DNA of 28,191 nucleotides from Deltaproteobacteria bacterium (GTDB taxonomy: Bacteria; Desulfobacterota; Syntrophia; Syntrophales; UBA2210), in the NCBI GenBank assembly GCA_030603465.1, contig JAUVXT010000004.1:1-28191 (forward strand), read 5' to 3'. This document shows positions 1 to 7,288 of the stretch, in pieces (the first letter of the stretch is position 1; each line of letters starts with the position of its first letter). The notes below the pieces were generated by a model. It made no database searches. It saw nothing but the letters and a program-made list of their open reading frames with translations, and was not told the DNA's origin. A program made the translations under genes and the position numbers.

Positions 1-1
1 G

Positions 2-421
2 AAGGCCCTTGACAGACTTCAGGAAGTGTACGAAGAGATTCCCGTAACACGAAGGGAGCTGGGAACACCTCCACTGGTGACACCCACCTCTCAGATAATC
101 GGATCTCAGGCCGTCCTTAATGTTCTCTTCGGAAAATACAAGATGATCACCAATCAGATTAAGGATCTGGCCTACGGCCTCTACGGAGAGACACCGACGA
201 AGATCGACCCCGATGTGCAGAAAATAGTTCTCAAGAAATATGCCCGTGGTCAGACGCCGATTACGGGGAGACCGGCAGATTATCTTGAACCGGAACTGGA
301 AAGCTGCCGGGAAAAGATAGGTGACCTTGCAAGAACTGAGGAAGATCTGCTCACCTATGCATTGTACCCGGCAACGGGAGAGCAGTACCTCAAGAAGAAA
401 TATGGAGCGGGGTCAGACTAA
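2..421 (+). CDS. Carboxyltransferase subunit, PycB/OadA type (3' end only)
   Basis: The open frame runs in from the left edge and stops with TAA; about 139 C-terminal residues are visible. They match the conserved post-carboxyltransferase (PYC_OADA) domain of pyruvate carboxylase subunit B, oxaloacetate decarboxylase alpha and the transcarboxylase 5S subunit. Recognisable stretches are TPTSQIIGSQAVLN, the AYGLYGETP segment and ARGQTPITGRPAD. In this family the enzyme moves a carboxyl group between carboxybiotin and pyruvate or oxaloacetate. The protein ends soon after the EDLLTYALYPATGEQYLKKK segment, where biotinylated relatives continue into a lipoyl-like domain with an MKM motif. It therefore lacks its own biotin carrier and should need a separate carrier protein. 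Substrate and reaction direction cannot be told from this fragment. Confidence 0.85.
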   Translation, partial: KALDRLQEVYEEIPVTRRELGTPPLVTPTSQIIGSQAVLNVLFGKYKMITNQIKDLAYGLYGETPTKIDPDVQKIVLKKYARGQTPITGRPADYLEPELESCREKIGDLARTEEDLLTYALYPATGEQYLKKKYGAGSD

Positions 422-439
422 TCAGGAAATAAAAACGAC

Positions 440-479
440 GCGAGTGAAGTCCCTTAGGACCTCACTCGCCTATATTTTT
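440..479. terminator. Bidirectional intrinsic terminator between convergent genes
   Basis: Two 13-base arms (440-452 and 457-469) pair with a single A-C mismatch around a 4-base CTTA loop. The plus strand continues into CTATATTTTT. On the minus strand the hairpin is followed by a T-run, seen as AAAAA at 431-435 on the plus strand. The structure lies 18 bases after the carboxyltransferase stop and directly abuts the stop of the convergent minus-strand gene, so it can end both transcripts. Confidence 0.85.
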
Positions 480-964
480 CAATACGTCGGCAAGAACCTC
501 AGTCCTCTCTCACCTACCAGTATATTTCTCGTATGATGGAGGCGTTTGGCTACCAGCTTTGCGGCGCCCCTCATTACGTTAAAGCCGAGCGACGCATCTT
601 GATTTATCAATTCTCTCAATTTTTTAGACTCGAAGGTAAGTAGTGTTGAATCGTCCATACATAAAGCGCTTACAGTAAAGATGTGGGGTTCCACAAAAGC
701 CGACCAACTCATCTCTTCCCCCTTTGTTACGACATCGACAGTTACCTGCATAGGAGGAGCGGACGGGCCCATATCAATTTTCATGTTCAGGACAACTTTG
801 CCTTCTGTCACAATATAACATTTGCTGGCAGTTTCACCCTCCTTATACAGAACCTTTCCTGCCTTTTGCTTCTCTTCAACCGCCAGAGGCTCCATTTTTT
901 TCAATTGCTCATCAGTGAGATATTGGAAAATCTGAGTTTCCTTCAAAATCGCTAGGTCCTTCAT
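479..964 (-). CDS. Cyclic-nucleotide-binding-domain protein without DNA-binding domain
   Basis: The 161-residue protein is essentially one CRP/cNMP-binding beta-roll (about residues 10-115: GKVLYKEGETASKCYIVTEG, then GEEMSWSAFVEP) followed by one helical segment. There is no C-terminal helix-turn-helix, so it is probably a stand-alone sensor or partner protein, not a transcription factor. In the phosphate-binding cassette (residues 82-100) the Arg that contacts the cyclic phosphate in CRP is absent: the sequence reads VEPHIFTVSA where CRP-like domains have an R-x-A pattern. The ligand may not be cAMP. The ATG start has a good ribosome site (GGGAGGT about 6 bases upstream). It converges on the carboxyltransferase gene and diverges from fusA. 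No confident promoter was found. Confidence 0.8.
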   Translation of the reverse strand: MKDLAILKETQIFQYLTDEQLKKMEPLAVEEKQKAGKVLYKEGETASKCYIVTEGKVVLNMKIDMGPSAPPMQVTVDVVTKGEEMSWSAFVEPHIFTVSALCMDDSTLLTFESKKLRELINQDASLGFNVMRGAAKLVAKRLHHTRNILVGERGLRFLPTY

Positions 965-1356
965 AGATTACCTCCCCTTTTAGATAGTTGTCAGGCTCCA
1001 AAAAGTTAAAAACTTTCTTATACCTACATATACCAGCAATTACTCTCTTTATCCATTAAATTTTCGCGATTGCTTACATCCCGGGTAATATAACTGTGAT
1101 TCCTCCCTTTGTATGTTATGCATACGATTCTGTTAATGTATGTAATGACATTTTTACCTCTTTCGCATTTAAGTTGATGACCCGCCGCATAAACACCTTT
1201 TCACTTGTCTAAGATGCTTTTTGATAAATCTAAGGCTTGCTCCAGGCGATTCCAAAACTCGCCCTTCGGGCTCAGACAGTTGGAATCGCTATCCTTCCGC
1301 TTCGCCAAGATTTATTCGCAAAAACCATCTTAATGACCGCTCAAAGGTATTTATGC
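965..1356. other. Non-coding stretch between divergent genes
   Basis: No plausible gene was seen. The left part is AT-rich and should carry the promoter of the minus-strand cNMP-domain gene, but no convincing -35/-10 pair stands out. Around 1111-1155 there are repeated TGTATGT words and the short palindrome GTATGTTATGCATAC, a possible protein-binding site. A long inverted repeat at 1246-1289 is listed separately. The fusA promoter begins at 1357. Confidence 0.6.
1246..1289. repeat. 10-bp inverted repeat enclosing a second hairpin
   Basis: GCGATTCCAA (1246-1255) is perfectly complementary to TTGGAATCGC (1280-1289). Between the arms sits a second small hairpin, GCCC-TTC-GGGC (1261-1271). No T-run follows on either strand, so it is not a plain terminator. 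The design (outer stem, inner GC hairpin, no coding content) fits an intergenic repeat element or a structured RNA. Only one copy was seen in this window. Confidence 0.6.
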
Positions 1357-1385
1357 TTGACAAATATGTCATCAATAACTAAATT
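1357..1385 (+). promoter_or_regulatory. Sigma-70-type promoter of fusA
   Basis: TTGACA (1357-1362) matches the -35 consensus exactly. A 17-base spacer leads to TAAATT (1380-1385), four of six matches to TATAAT. Transcription should start near 1392, giving a leader of about 109 bases before the fusA ATG. A terminator-like hairpin begins only about 20 bases into that leader. Confidence 0.7.
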
Positions 1386-1411
1386 ATCTGACAAAAGACA
1401 AGAGAACTGGA

Positions 1412-1448
1412 CCCCCACTGGCCTGAGATTGCCGAATGGGGGTTTTTT
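1412..1448 (+). terminator. Terminator-like hairpin in the fusA leader (possible attenuator)
   Basis: CCCCCACTGGC (1412-1422) pairs with GCCGAATGGGGG (1431-1442). The outer 6 bp (CCCCCA/TGGGGG) are perfect, then comes a small internal mismatch, then GGC/GCC. Six T residues follow (1443-1448). It lies between the fusA promoter and the fusA start, so it either attenuates fusA or ends a short upstream transcript. No ribosome-binding peptide ORF was seen ahead of it. Confidence 0.65.
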
Positions 1449-1500
1449 GCTACATATAGTTCCCGTTATAAATCATTCACCCATAGGAAAAGAAGGAAAA

Positions 1501-3582
1501 ATGAACGATCAAAAAGTCAGAAACATAGGCATTAGCGCACATATCGATTCAGGCAAGACCACCCTTACCGAACGGATACTTTTCTATACAAAGCGTATTC
1601 ACGCCATCCACGATGTAAAGGGAAAGGACGGAGTGGGCGCAACCATGGATTCCATGGAACTGGAAAAGGAAAGGGGCATTACAATTGCATCGGCGGCCAC
1701 ATTCTGCGAATGGCAGGGCCATCAGATCAACATTATCGACACCCCCGGCCATGTCGATTTCACGGTAGAAGTAGAACGGTCTCTCAGGGTACTGGATGGC
1801 GCCGTTCTCGTGCTATGCGCTGTGGGAGGCGTGCAGTCCCAGACCATTACAGTAGACACTCAGATGAGACGGTACAATGTTCCCTTCATAACCTTCATAA
1901 ACAAATGTGACAGAAGCGGTGCCGATCCCATGCGTGTAATCGCACAGATCAGATCGAAACTGGGGCACAACGCTGTGGCCATGCAGATTCCGATCGGACT
2001 TGAGATGGATATGGAGGGAGTGATCGATCTTGTCTCAATGAAGGCAATCTACTTTGATGGCGACAATGGAGAGGATGTGCGCATCGAAGATATTCCGGAA
2101 GGGCTTTTGACCGGTGCCACAGAAAAGCGCGAAGAATTGATTGAAGCGGCATCGATGTTTTCCGATAAACTCATGGAAGCCGTGCTGGAAGAAAAGGATA
2201 TCCCCGGAGAATTTATTATAGATGCCGTCAGAAAGGGAACTGTATCACGGGAACTAACGCCGGTATTTATGGGTACCGCATACAAGAACAGGGGAGTACA
2301 GCCACTACTCGACGCGGTCACTCAGCTTTTGCCCAGCCCTTCAGACATCGAAAACACGGCGCTCGACATGAACAAGGATGAGGCGCCCGTCATTCTTTCC
2401 AATAACGCGAAAGATCCCACTGTGGCCCTTGCATTCAAACTGGAAGACGGTGCTTACGGCCAGCTTACCTACATACGGGTCTATCAGGGAACGGTCGCAA
2501 GGGGATCAACCATAGTCAACATACGAAGCGGAAAAAAGATAAAAGTAGGACGTGTCGCTCGCATGCACGCAGACCAGATGGAGGATATCGACGCAATCCC
2601 GGCAGGATATATCGGAGCCCTCTTCGGCATCGACTGTTCCTCGGGAGACACCTTCGTATCCCCCGGACTGAATCTGACCATGACATCCATGTTTGTCCCC
2701 GATCCGGTGATCTCTCTTGCCATCATACCGAAGGACAATAAATCACAAATCAATATGTCCAAGGCTTTGAATCGCTTCACCAAAGAAGACCCCACCTTCA
2801 AGACCTATGTCGATGAAGAGACGGATGAAACGATCATCGAGGGAATGGGTGAGCTGCACCTCGAAGTCTATGTGGAACGTATGCGCAGAGAATACGGGGC
2901 AGAGGTGGAAACGGGAACTCCTCTCGTGGCCTACCGCGAGGCAATTACGAAAAGTGCGGATTTCGACTATATCCACAAAAAACAGACCGGCGGCGCTGGA
3001 CAGTATGGCCGTATCGCCGGGTATATGGAACCTGTTACGGAAACGGATTTTGAATTTGTCAACAAGATCACGGGTGGCGTTATTCCCACACAGTACATAC
3101 CGGCCTGCGAAAAGGGCTTTCGCGCATGCATGGCGAAGGGACCGAAGATGGAATTCCCCGTAACGGGAATAAAGATTGTCATAAATGACGGGGCCTTCCA
3201 CAGCGTGGATTCCTCCGAAATGGCCTTCCAGGCGGCGGCACGCGGCGCCTTTCGGGAGGCCTATGGAAAGGCGAGGTCGGTCATTAATGAACCGATCATG
3301 AAGGTGGCCGTTGAAACACCCGTCGCTTTTCAGGGAGCCGTCATGGGTCTTCTCAATCAACGCCGGGGAATGATCGTCGGTTCCCAGGATGAAGGCCCCT
3401 TGAGTGTTATCGAGGCCCAGGTGCCTCTCGCCGAAATGTTCGGCTTTTCCACCGTTCTGAGATCGGCGACACAGGGACAGGCGCAGTTCACAATGGAATT
3501 CGCCCTCTACAAACGCGTCCCGCAGTCCATCGCGGAAGAACTGGCGGAAAAGGCGACAAAGAAGAAAAAGAATGTCGCCTAG
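1501..3582 (+). CDS. fusA: Translation elongation factor G (spdEFG1/mtEFG1-like)
   Basis: A 693-residue translational GTPase that drives ribosomal translocation. Visible GTPase motifs are AHIDSGKTT (residues 13-21, G1), RGITI (G2), DTPGHVDFT (G3) and NKCDR (G4). The later EF-G domains show GMGELHLEVYVERMRREY, GGAGQYGRI and the LRSATQGQAQFTMEF stretch. The AHIDSGKT P-loop (classical EF-G has AHIDAGKT) and the IHAIHDVKGKDGVGATMDSM segment are typical of the spirochaete/planctomycete/delta-proteobacterial spdEFG1 and mitochondrial EFG1 class. The ATG at 1501 follows a purine-rich AGGAAAAGAAGGAAAA ribosome site. The frame is open further upstream, but that extension crosses the promoter and hairpin and is not EF-G-like. 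It stands apart from any str-type ribosomal operon. Confidence 0.93.
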   Translation: MNDQKVRNIGISAHIDSGKTTLTERILFYTKRIHAIHDVKGKDGVGATMDSMELEKERGITIASAATFCEWQGHQINIIDTPGHVDFTVEVERSLRVLDGAVLVLCAVGGVQSQTITVDTQMRRYNVPFITFINKCDRSGADPMRVIAQIRSKLGHNAVAMQIPIGLEMDMEGVIDLVSMKAIYFDGDNGEDVRIEDIPEGLLTGATEKREELIEAASMFSDKLMEAVLEEKDIPGEFIIDAVRKGTVSRELTPVFMGTAYKNRGVQPLLDAVTQLLPSPSDIENTALDMNKDEAPVILSNNAKDPTVALAFKLEDGAYGQLTYIRVYQGTVARGSTIVNIRSGKKIKVGRVARMHADQMEDIDAIPAGYIGALFGIDCSSGDTFVSPGLNLTMTSMFVPDPVISLAIIPKDNKSQINMSKALNRFTKEDPTFKTYVDEETDETIIEGMGELHLEVYVERMRREYGAEVETGTPLVAYREAITKSADFDYIHKKQTGGAGQYGRIAGYMEPVTETDFEFVNKITGGVIPTQYIPACEKGFRACMAKGPKMEFPVTGIKIVINDGAFHSVDSSEMAFQAAARGAFREAYGKARSVINEPIMKVAVETPVAFQGAVMGLLNQRRGMIVGSQDEGPLSVIEAQVPLAEMFGFSTVLRSATQGQAQFTMEFALYKRVPQSIAEELAEKATKKKKNVA

Positions 3583-3655
3583 AGGTGAGATGCAATCAGG
3601 AACACTGGCAAAAATAAGAGGAACCATAATCTACCTTAGAGACAGGAATGTAAAA

Positions 3656-4363
3656 ATGCTGAAAAAAGACATTATTTTTAAAAGCCCGCTGGGAAACATA
3701 GTCGATAGATTATTTGAAACGGACAAAGAATGGAGCTTTTCTACGGTACTGGCACGAGCCGGTGTCGGCAAAACGGCATTCCTTGTTCAACTGGCACTGA
3801 ACGCCATGGTACGTGACAAGAATGTACTGCACGTCAGTCTCAGTGATCCCGTAAAAAAGGTGACACTCCGGTACAGGGAACTCTTTGACAACCTTATCGA
3901 CCAAAGCGCTAAAGAGAATATAAATGAATTATGGCAATCGATGCTGCTTCGCCGGTTTATCATGACCTTCAGGAAATCGTCCTTCAGCGTTCCCAAGTTT
4001 AAGGAGAGGCTCACCGATCTGACGGAACAGGAGATTTTCGCGCCCGATCTGCTTATAATAGACGGCCTTGCCTTAGATGAAACGATACGGGAAAAGCTGA
4101 TCGCCCTGCAGGAACTGGCACAGGAAAAGACCTTTAATGTCTGGTTCAGCGTCAATACCCACCGGCATGAAGAAAAGGACGACAAGGGTATGCCCCTGTC
4201 ATTTTCACAGGCAGAGGATCTCTTTGATGTCGTCCTGAAACTGAAGCCTGAGGGCGCCGCCACTCATATAGAAATATTGAAGGGCATGGAGGAAAACTTC
4301 GAAACAAACCCGGTTGTACTCGACGCATCGAGCATGCTGATAAAGGCAGGCAATGATCGCTGA
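3656..4363 (+). CDS. P-loop NTPase of unknown function
   Basis: A 235-residue soluble protein with a Walker A motif ARAGVGKT (residues 33-40; the first Gly is replaced by Ala) and a Walker B-like strand PDLLIIDGL near residue 137. It fits RecA/AAA-like single-domain ATPases. No helicase, kinase or DNA-binding domain was recognised. The ATG at 3656 has AGGA nine bases upstream. The open frame reaches back to 3572, overlapping the end of fusA, but without a ribosome site at that end. The gene lies 73 bases after fusA with no clear terminator between, so it may be co-transcribed with it. Its cellular role is not known to me. Confidence 0.75.
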   Translation: MLKKDIIFKSPLGNIVDRLFETDKEWSFSTVLARAGVGKTAFLVQLALNAMVRDKNVLHVSLSDPVKKVTLRYRELFDNLIDQSAKENINELWQSMLLRRFIMTFRKSSFSVPKFKERLTDLTEQEIFAPDLLIIDGLALDETIREKLIALQELAQEKTFNVWFSVNTHRHEEKDDKGMPLSFSQAEDLFDVVLKLKPEGAATHIEILKGMEENFETNPVVLDASSMLIKAGNDR

Positions 4364-4402
4364 TCCCTCTGCGCAAAGAAGAAGATCCTCCACCCTTCAT
4401 TT

Positions 4403-4430
4403 CGGGCTGCTGTTGCCCGCTTGACTTTTT
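4403..4430 (+). terminator. Weak candidate terminator after the P-loop NTPase gene
   Basis: A 5-bp stem (CGGGC 4403-4407, GCCCG 4415-4419) with a 7-base loop is followed within a few bases by a run of five T. The stem is short, so this is a tentative call. Confidence 0.35.
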
Positions 4431-4448
4431 GTCTTATCTGTGTATGGT
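4421..4448 (+). promoter_or_regulatory. Candidate promoter of the small exported-protein gene
   Basis: TTGACT (4421-4426), a 16-base spacer, then TATGGT (4443-4448). Five of six and four of six consensus bases match. It lies about 68 bases before the ATG at 4516. Confidence 0.4.
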
Positions 4449-4515
4449 GTAAATGACCTTTTATTTGTTTTCTTTCCATTGCATCTCTTGATTTTCTTCG
4501 TCACAGGAGGGAACG

Positions 4516-4749
4516 ATGAAAGTAAGAGAAGGAAAGTGTCACATACCGGTGTCACTCATTACTCTGCTTGTTGCTTTAACGGTATGCATGACAGTATCTC
4601 TTGCCTCTGCCCAGGGGGTCCATAAAGATTCAAACACGGAAACAATCAAATACCATTCCAAAGGAAATATGCTGGTTGCCTGCCCTTATGAAGTGGAGGA
4701 CTGGGCATTAATTTTTGGGAAAAAATGGAAAATGCGGGATGGGTTCTAA
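4516..4749 (+). CDS. Small exported protein, unknown function
   Basis: A 77-residue protein starting at ATG 4516 behind a strong GGAGGG ribosome site (CACAGGAGGGAACG). The N-terminus is a clear Sec signal peptide: charged MKVREGK, a hydrophobic core of about 18 residues (VSLITLLVALTVCMTVSL) and an ASA-QG cleavage site near residue 32. The mature part would be only about 44 residues, with one Cys (ACPYE) and a C-terminus rich in Trp and Lys (WALIFGKKWKMRDGF). I do not recognise the family. The gene stands between putative promoter 4421-4448 and the kinase/enolase pair, but 178 bases separate it from the kinase, so it may be its own unit. Confidence 0.6.
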   Translation: MKVREGKCHIPVSLITLLVALTVCMTVSLASAQGVHKDSNTETIKYHSKGNMLVACPYEVEDWALIFGKKWKMRDGF

Positions 4750-4927
4750 TTTTACTTTAATGCATTAAATTTTAGTGGAATTGCCTCTTTGATTTAGATA
4801 TTCTTTGATTTCGAAACGTCATCGGAGAGGGAGCGTATTTTCGACGAATTTCACGTTTCACGGTTAAATCTTATGCCTTTTAAAGTGCAATGATAAATCA
4901 ATGTGACCTGGGGAAGGAGTCATACAA

Positions 4928-5947
4928 GTGGATCCACACGATATTGTTCTTCACTTATACAAGGCAGGACTGCTTTCATCAGACGATGTAAAAATTGAAA
5001 CTCTGCAGGGTGGAGTATCATCTGATATCCACCTGGTAAGCGATGGAAAGAATTCTTTTGTTATCAAACGGGCCCTGGCAAAACTGCGGGTTGTGGATGA
5101 CTGGTACGCCGATGTTTCACGTAACCAGGTGGAACAGGCCTACCTGCAATATGTAGACAAACTCATGCCCGGCTCCGTTCCTGCAATTCTCCATTCCGAC
5201 AGGAACCTCGGTTTCTTTGTCATGGAATATTTTGGCGATGAGTATCTCAACTGGAAGGACCTGCTGTTGCGAAATGACGTAAATCCCCAGCATGCAAAAG
5301 AGGCGGCCAGGTTTCTCGGAAGGGTGCACCGTCAATCATGGCACGATGACCGGGTGAGCAGAAACTTTGATACTACTCAAAATTTCTTCGATTTGAGAAT
5401 CGAACCATATCTGCTCGCCACCGCAAAAAGGCATGCCCCGCTATCGAACTATTTTGAAGAAGAGGCGAAGCGCATGCGTGAGACTCGCATCTGTTTGGTG
5501 CATGGTGATTTCAGCCCCAAGAATATCCTCATCGGCCCCGATCGGATGATCGTGTTGGACTGTGAGGTTGCCTGGTATGGCGAACCCGCCTTCGACCTGG
5601 CATTCATGATGAACCATTTTCTGCTGAAGTCCCTCCATTTTGCACCCGACTGGGAATCGTACCTCGCCTTGATCGATGATTTCTGGGGCACTTATTACAG
5701 TGTGCTCGCTTATGTGCATGATACCGCCGATCTGGAGGGCAGGGTCGCTCACCTGCTGCTCATGCTTTTTCTCGCCAGGATCGACGGAAAATCACAAGCA
5801 GAATATATCACCGACGGCTATAAGAAGGATATCGTCCGCCGCTTTGTCACACGACTGTTGCCGCTTCATGAATTAAGACTTGCGGACCTCGTCGGGGAAT
5901 GGAGAGCCGAACTTCGGTCCCATGAAAAACACTGGAAGGAATACTGA
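4928..5947 (+). CDS. APH/choline-kinase-fold small-molecule kinase
   Basis: A 339-residue member of the aminoglycoside phosphotransferase (APH) fold, which includes aminoglycoside, choline, homoserine and methylthioribose kinases. Visible elements are the ATP-binding lysine in FVIKRA (residue 47), the hinge segment VMEYF (98-102), the catalytic loop VHGDFSPKN (191-199, the Brenner HGDxxxxN motif) and the metal-binding Asp in VLDCE (211). The GTG start is supported by GAAGGAG eight bases upstream. The stop is one base before the ATG of an enolase-like gene, so the two are almost surely co-translated and functionally linked. The natural substrate is unknown. Resistance to an aminoglycoside is unlikely given this context. 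Confidence 0.8.
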   Translation: MDPHDIVLHLYKAGLLSSDDVKIETLQGGVSSDIHLVSDGKNSFVIKRALAKLRVVDDWYADVSRNQVEQAYLQYVDKLMPGSVPAILHSDRNLGFFVMEYFGDEYLNWKDLLLRNDVNPQHAKEAARFLGRVHRQSWHDDRVSRNFDTTQNFFDLRIEPYLLATAKRHAPLSNYFEEEAKRMRETRICLVHGDFSPKNILIGPDRMIVLDCEVAWYGEPAFDLAFMMNHFLLKSLHFAPDWESYLALIDDFWGTYYSVLAYVHDTADLEGRVAHLLLMLFLARIDGKSQAEYITDGYKKDIVRRFVTRLLPLHELRLADLVGEWRAELRSHEKHWKEY

Positions 5948-5948
5948 C

Positions 5949-7232
5949 ATGAGAATCACCTCCATTGACGCCTATCAGATATACGACTCGCGAGGGAATC
6001 CCACCGTTGAAACCGTAGTCACACTGGAAGATAACACCCGGGGAATCGGAATAGTCCCCTCGGGGGCGTCGACGGGGCAGTTTGAGGCCCTCGAACTGCG
6101 AGATGGAGACCTGTCCAGATTCAGGGGAAACTCCGTATTTCGTGCCATAAAAAATGTGAACACCGAAATCGCAGGAAGACTTCGGGGTATGGATGTCTTC
6201 GACCAGGCCGGCATCGATGGGGCAATGGTAGAATTGGACGGAACGGGCAATAAAAGCAGGCTGGGGGCGAACGCCATATTGAGCGTTTCTATGGCAGTCG
6301 CCAACGCCGCCGCCGGGAGCAGGCAAGTACCCCTCTATCAATATTTGAGTGACAATGAGGGCTATTTGCTGCCCTTACCCGAAATTCAGATCATCGGAGG
6401 GGGGGCTCACGCGAACTGGCGCACCGATATTCAGGATTTTTTGATCATCGCCACAGGCGCGCAGACATATGGAGAGACACTGGAAATCACACACAACATC
6501 TATCATGCCGCCGGCGATATTTTAAAGGAGCGAGGGAAATATTACGGACTGGCCGATGAAGGAGGGTACTGGCCCGAGTTTTCCACTAATGAAGCGATCC
6601 TTGAATTTATCATTGAAGCGATAACACAAGCCGGTTACAGTCCCGGCACGGATGTCTGCATCTCACTCGACATTGCCGCCAGTGACCTGTATGACGGAAA
6701 AACATACAGATTCAATCTGGATAATCGCACATTTACGACCGACGAATTTGTCGACCTCATCACCGAATGGTGCCGCTCATACCCCATCATATCGATCGAG
6801 GACCCAATGGCCGATACCGACTGGTCGGGCTGGAAAAAGATATGCAGGTCGGCAGGACATAAAACACAAATTATCGGCGACGACCTCTTTACCACCAATT
6901 TGAAACGCATTCAGCAGGGGATTGATCAAAAGGCCGCCAATGCCGTCCTCATCAAGCTCAACCAGATCGGTACGGTATCGGAAACCATCGAGGCTATTAA
7001 ATTTACACAAAAGGCCGGATGGCTGCCCGTTGTTTCAGCCCGCTCGGGGGAGACGGAAGATGCCTTTATCTCTCATCTGGCCGTGGCAACAAATGCGGGA
7101 CAGTTGAAAGTCGGTTCTTTTGCCCGAAGCGAACGGATGGTGAAATGGAATGAAGTCATCCGCATAGAGCGGCAACTCGGTGATCGGGCTCGATTTCCGG
7201 GGGCAAAGATTTACGACAAAATCTTTTTTTAA
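5949..7232 (+). CDS. Divergent enolase-family protein (phosphopyruvate hydratase paralogue)
   Basis: A 427-residue protein aligning over full length with enolase: YDSRGNPTVE and the mobile loop PSGASTG (37-43), RLGANAIL, GGAHA, DEGG (203-206), SIEDPM (282-287), IGDDLFTTN, LIKLNQIGT and TNAGQLKVGS. By yeast numbering the metal ligands (D241, E284, D311), catalytic Lys (K336), E211 (E204) and K396 (K387) are kept. E168 is replaced by Asp (D163, in DIQDF) and H373 by Ala (A364, in VVSARSGETED). The usual INGG before the substrate His is IIGGGAHA. These changes sit around the substrate, so the enzyme may not carry out the normal 2-phosphoglycerate/PEP reaction. The ATG lies one base after the kinase stop, with GGAAGGA upstream. 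An organism would normally keep a canonical enolase elsewhere. Confidence 0.82.
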   Translation: MRITSIDAYQIYDSRGNPTVETVVTLEDNTRGIGIVPSGASTGQFEALELRDGDLSRFRGNSVFRAIKNVNTEIAGRLRGMDVFDQAGIDGAMVELDGTGNKSRLGANAILSVSMAVANAAAGSRQVPLYQYLSDNEGYLLPLPEIQIIGGGAHANWRTDIQDFLIIATGAQTYGETLEITHNIYHAAGDILKERGKYYGLADEGGYWPEFSTNEAILEFIIEAITQAGYSPGTDVCISLDIAASDLYDGKTYRFNLDNRTFTTDEFVDLITEWCRSYPIISIEDPMADTDWSGWKKICRSAGHKTQIIGDDLFTTNLKRIQQGIDQKAANAVLIKLNQIGTVSETIEAIKFTQKAGWLPVVSARSGETEDAFISHLAVATNAGQLKVGSFARSERMVKWNEVIRIERQLGDRARFPGAKIYDKIFF

Positions 7233-7261
7233 GTTTTATGGAGTCTGAGTGCCGGGACTTT

Positions 7262-7288
7262 AAAAAGGGGTTGCGATATGCACTTTTT
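7262..7288. terminator. Weak candidate bidirectional terminator
   Basis: AAAAAG (7262-7267) and CTTTTT (7283-7288) can pair around a GC-containing centre, giving a T-run on each strand. It fills the gap between the convergent enolase-like and hydrolase genes. The stem is mostly A-T, so the call is tentative. Confidence 0.3.

Noticed and set aside
1237..1500. 88-residue N-terminal extension of EF-G from an upstream TTG/CTG-type start
   Set aside because: It runs through an inverted repeat, a promoter and a terminator-like hairpin, and is not like any EF-G N-terminus.
2743..3627. 294-codon open frame on the minus strand
   Set aside because: It lies entirely antisense to fusA, whose EF-G motifs are clear. 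The translation matches nothing and is rich in His, Arg and Cys, as expected for a shadow frame.
4928..5947. Aminoglycoside resistance gene
   Set aside because: Only the general APH fold is seen. The coupling with an enolase-like gene points to a metabolic kinase.
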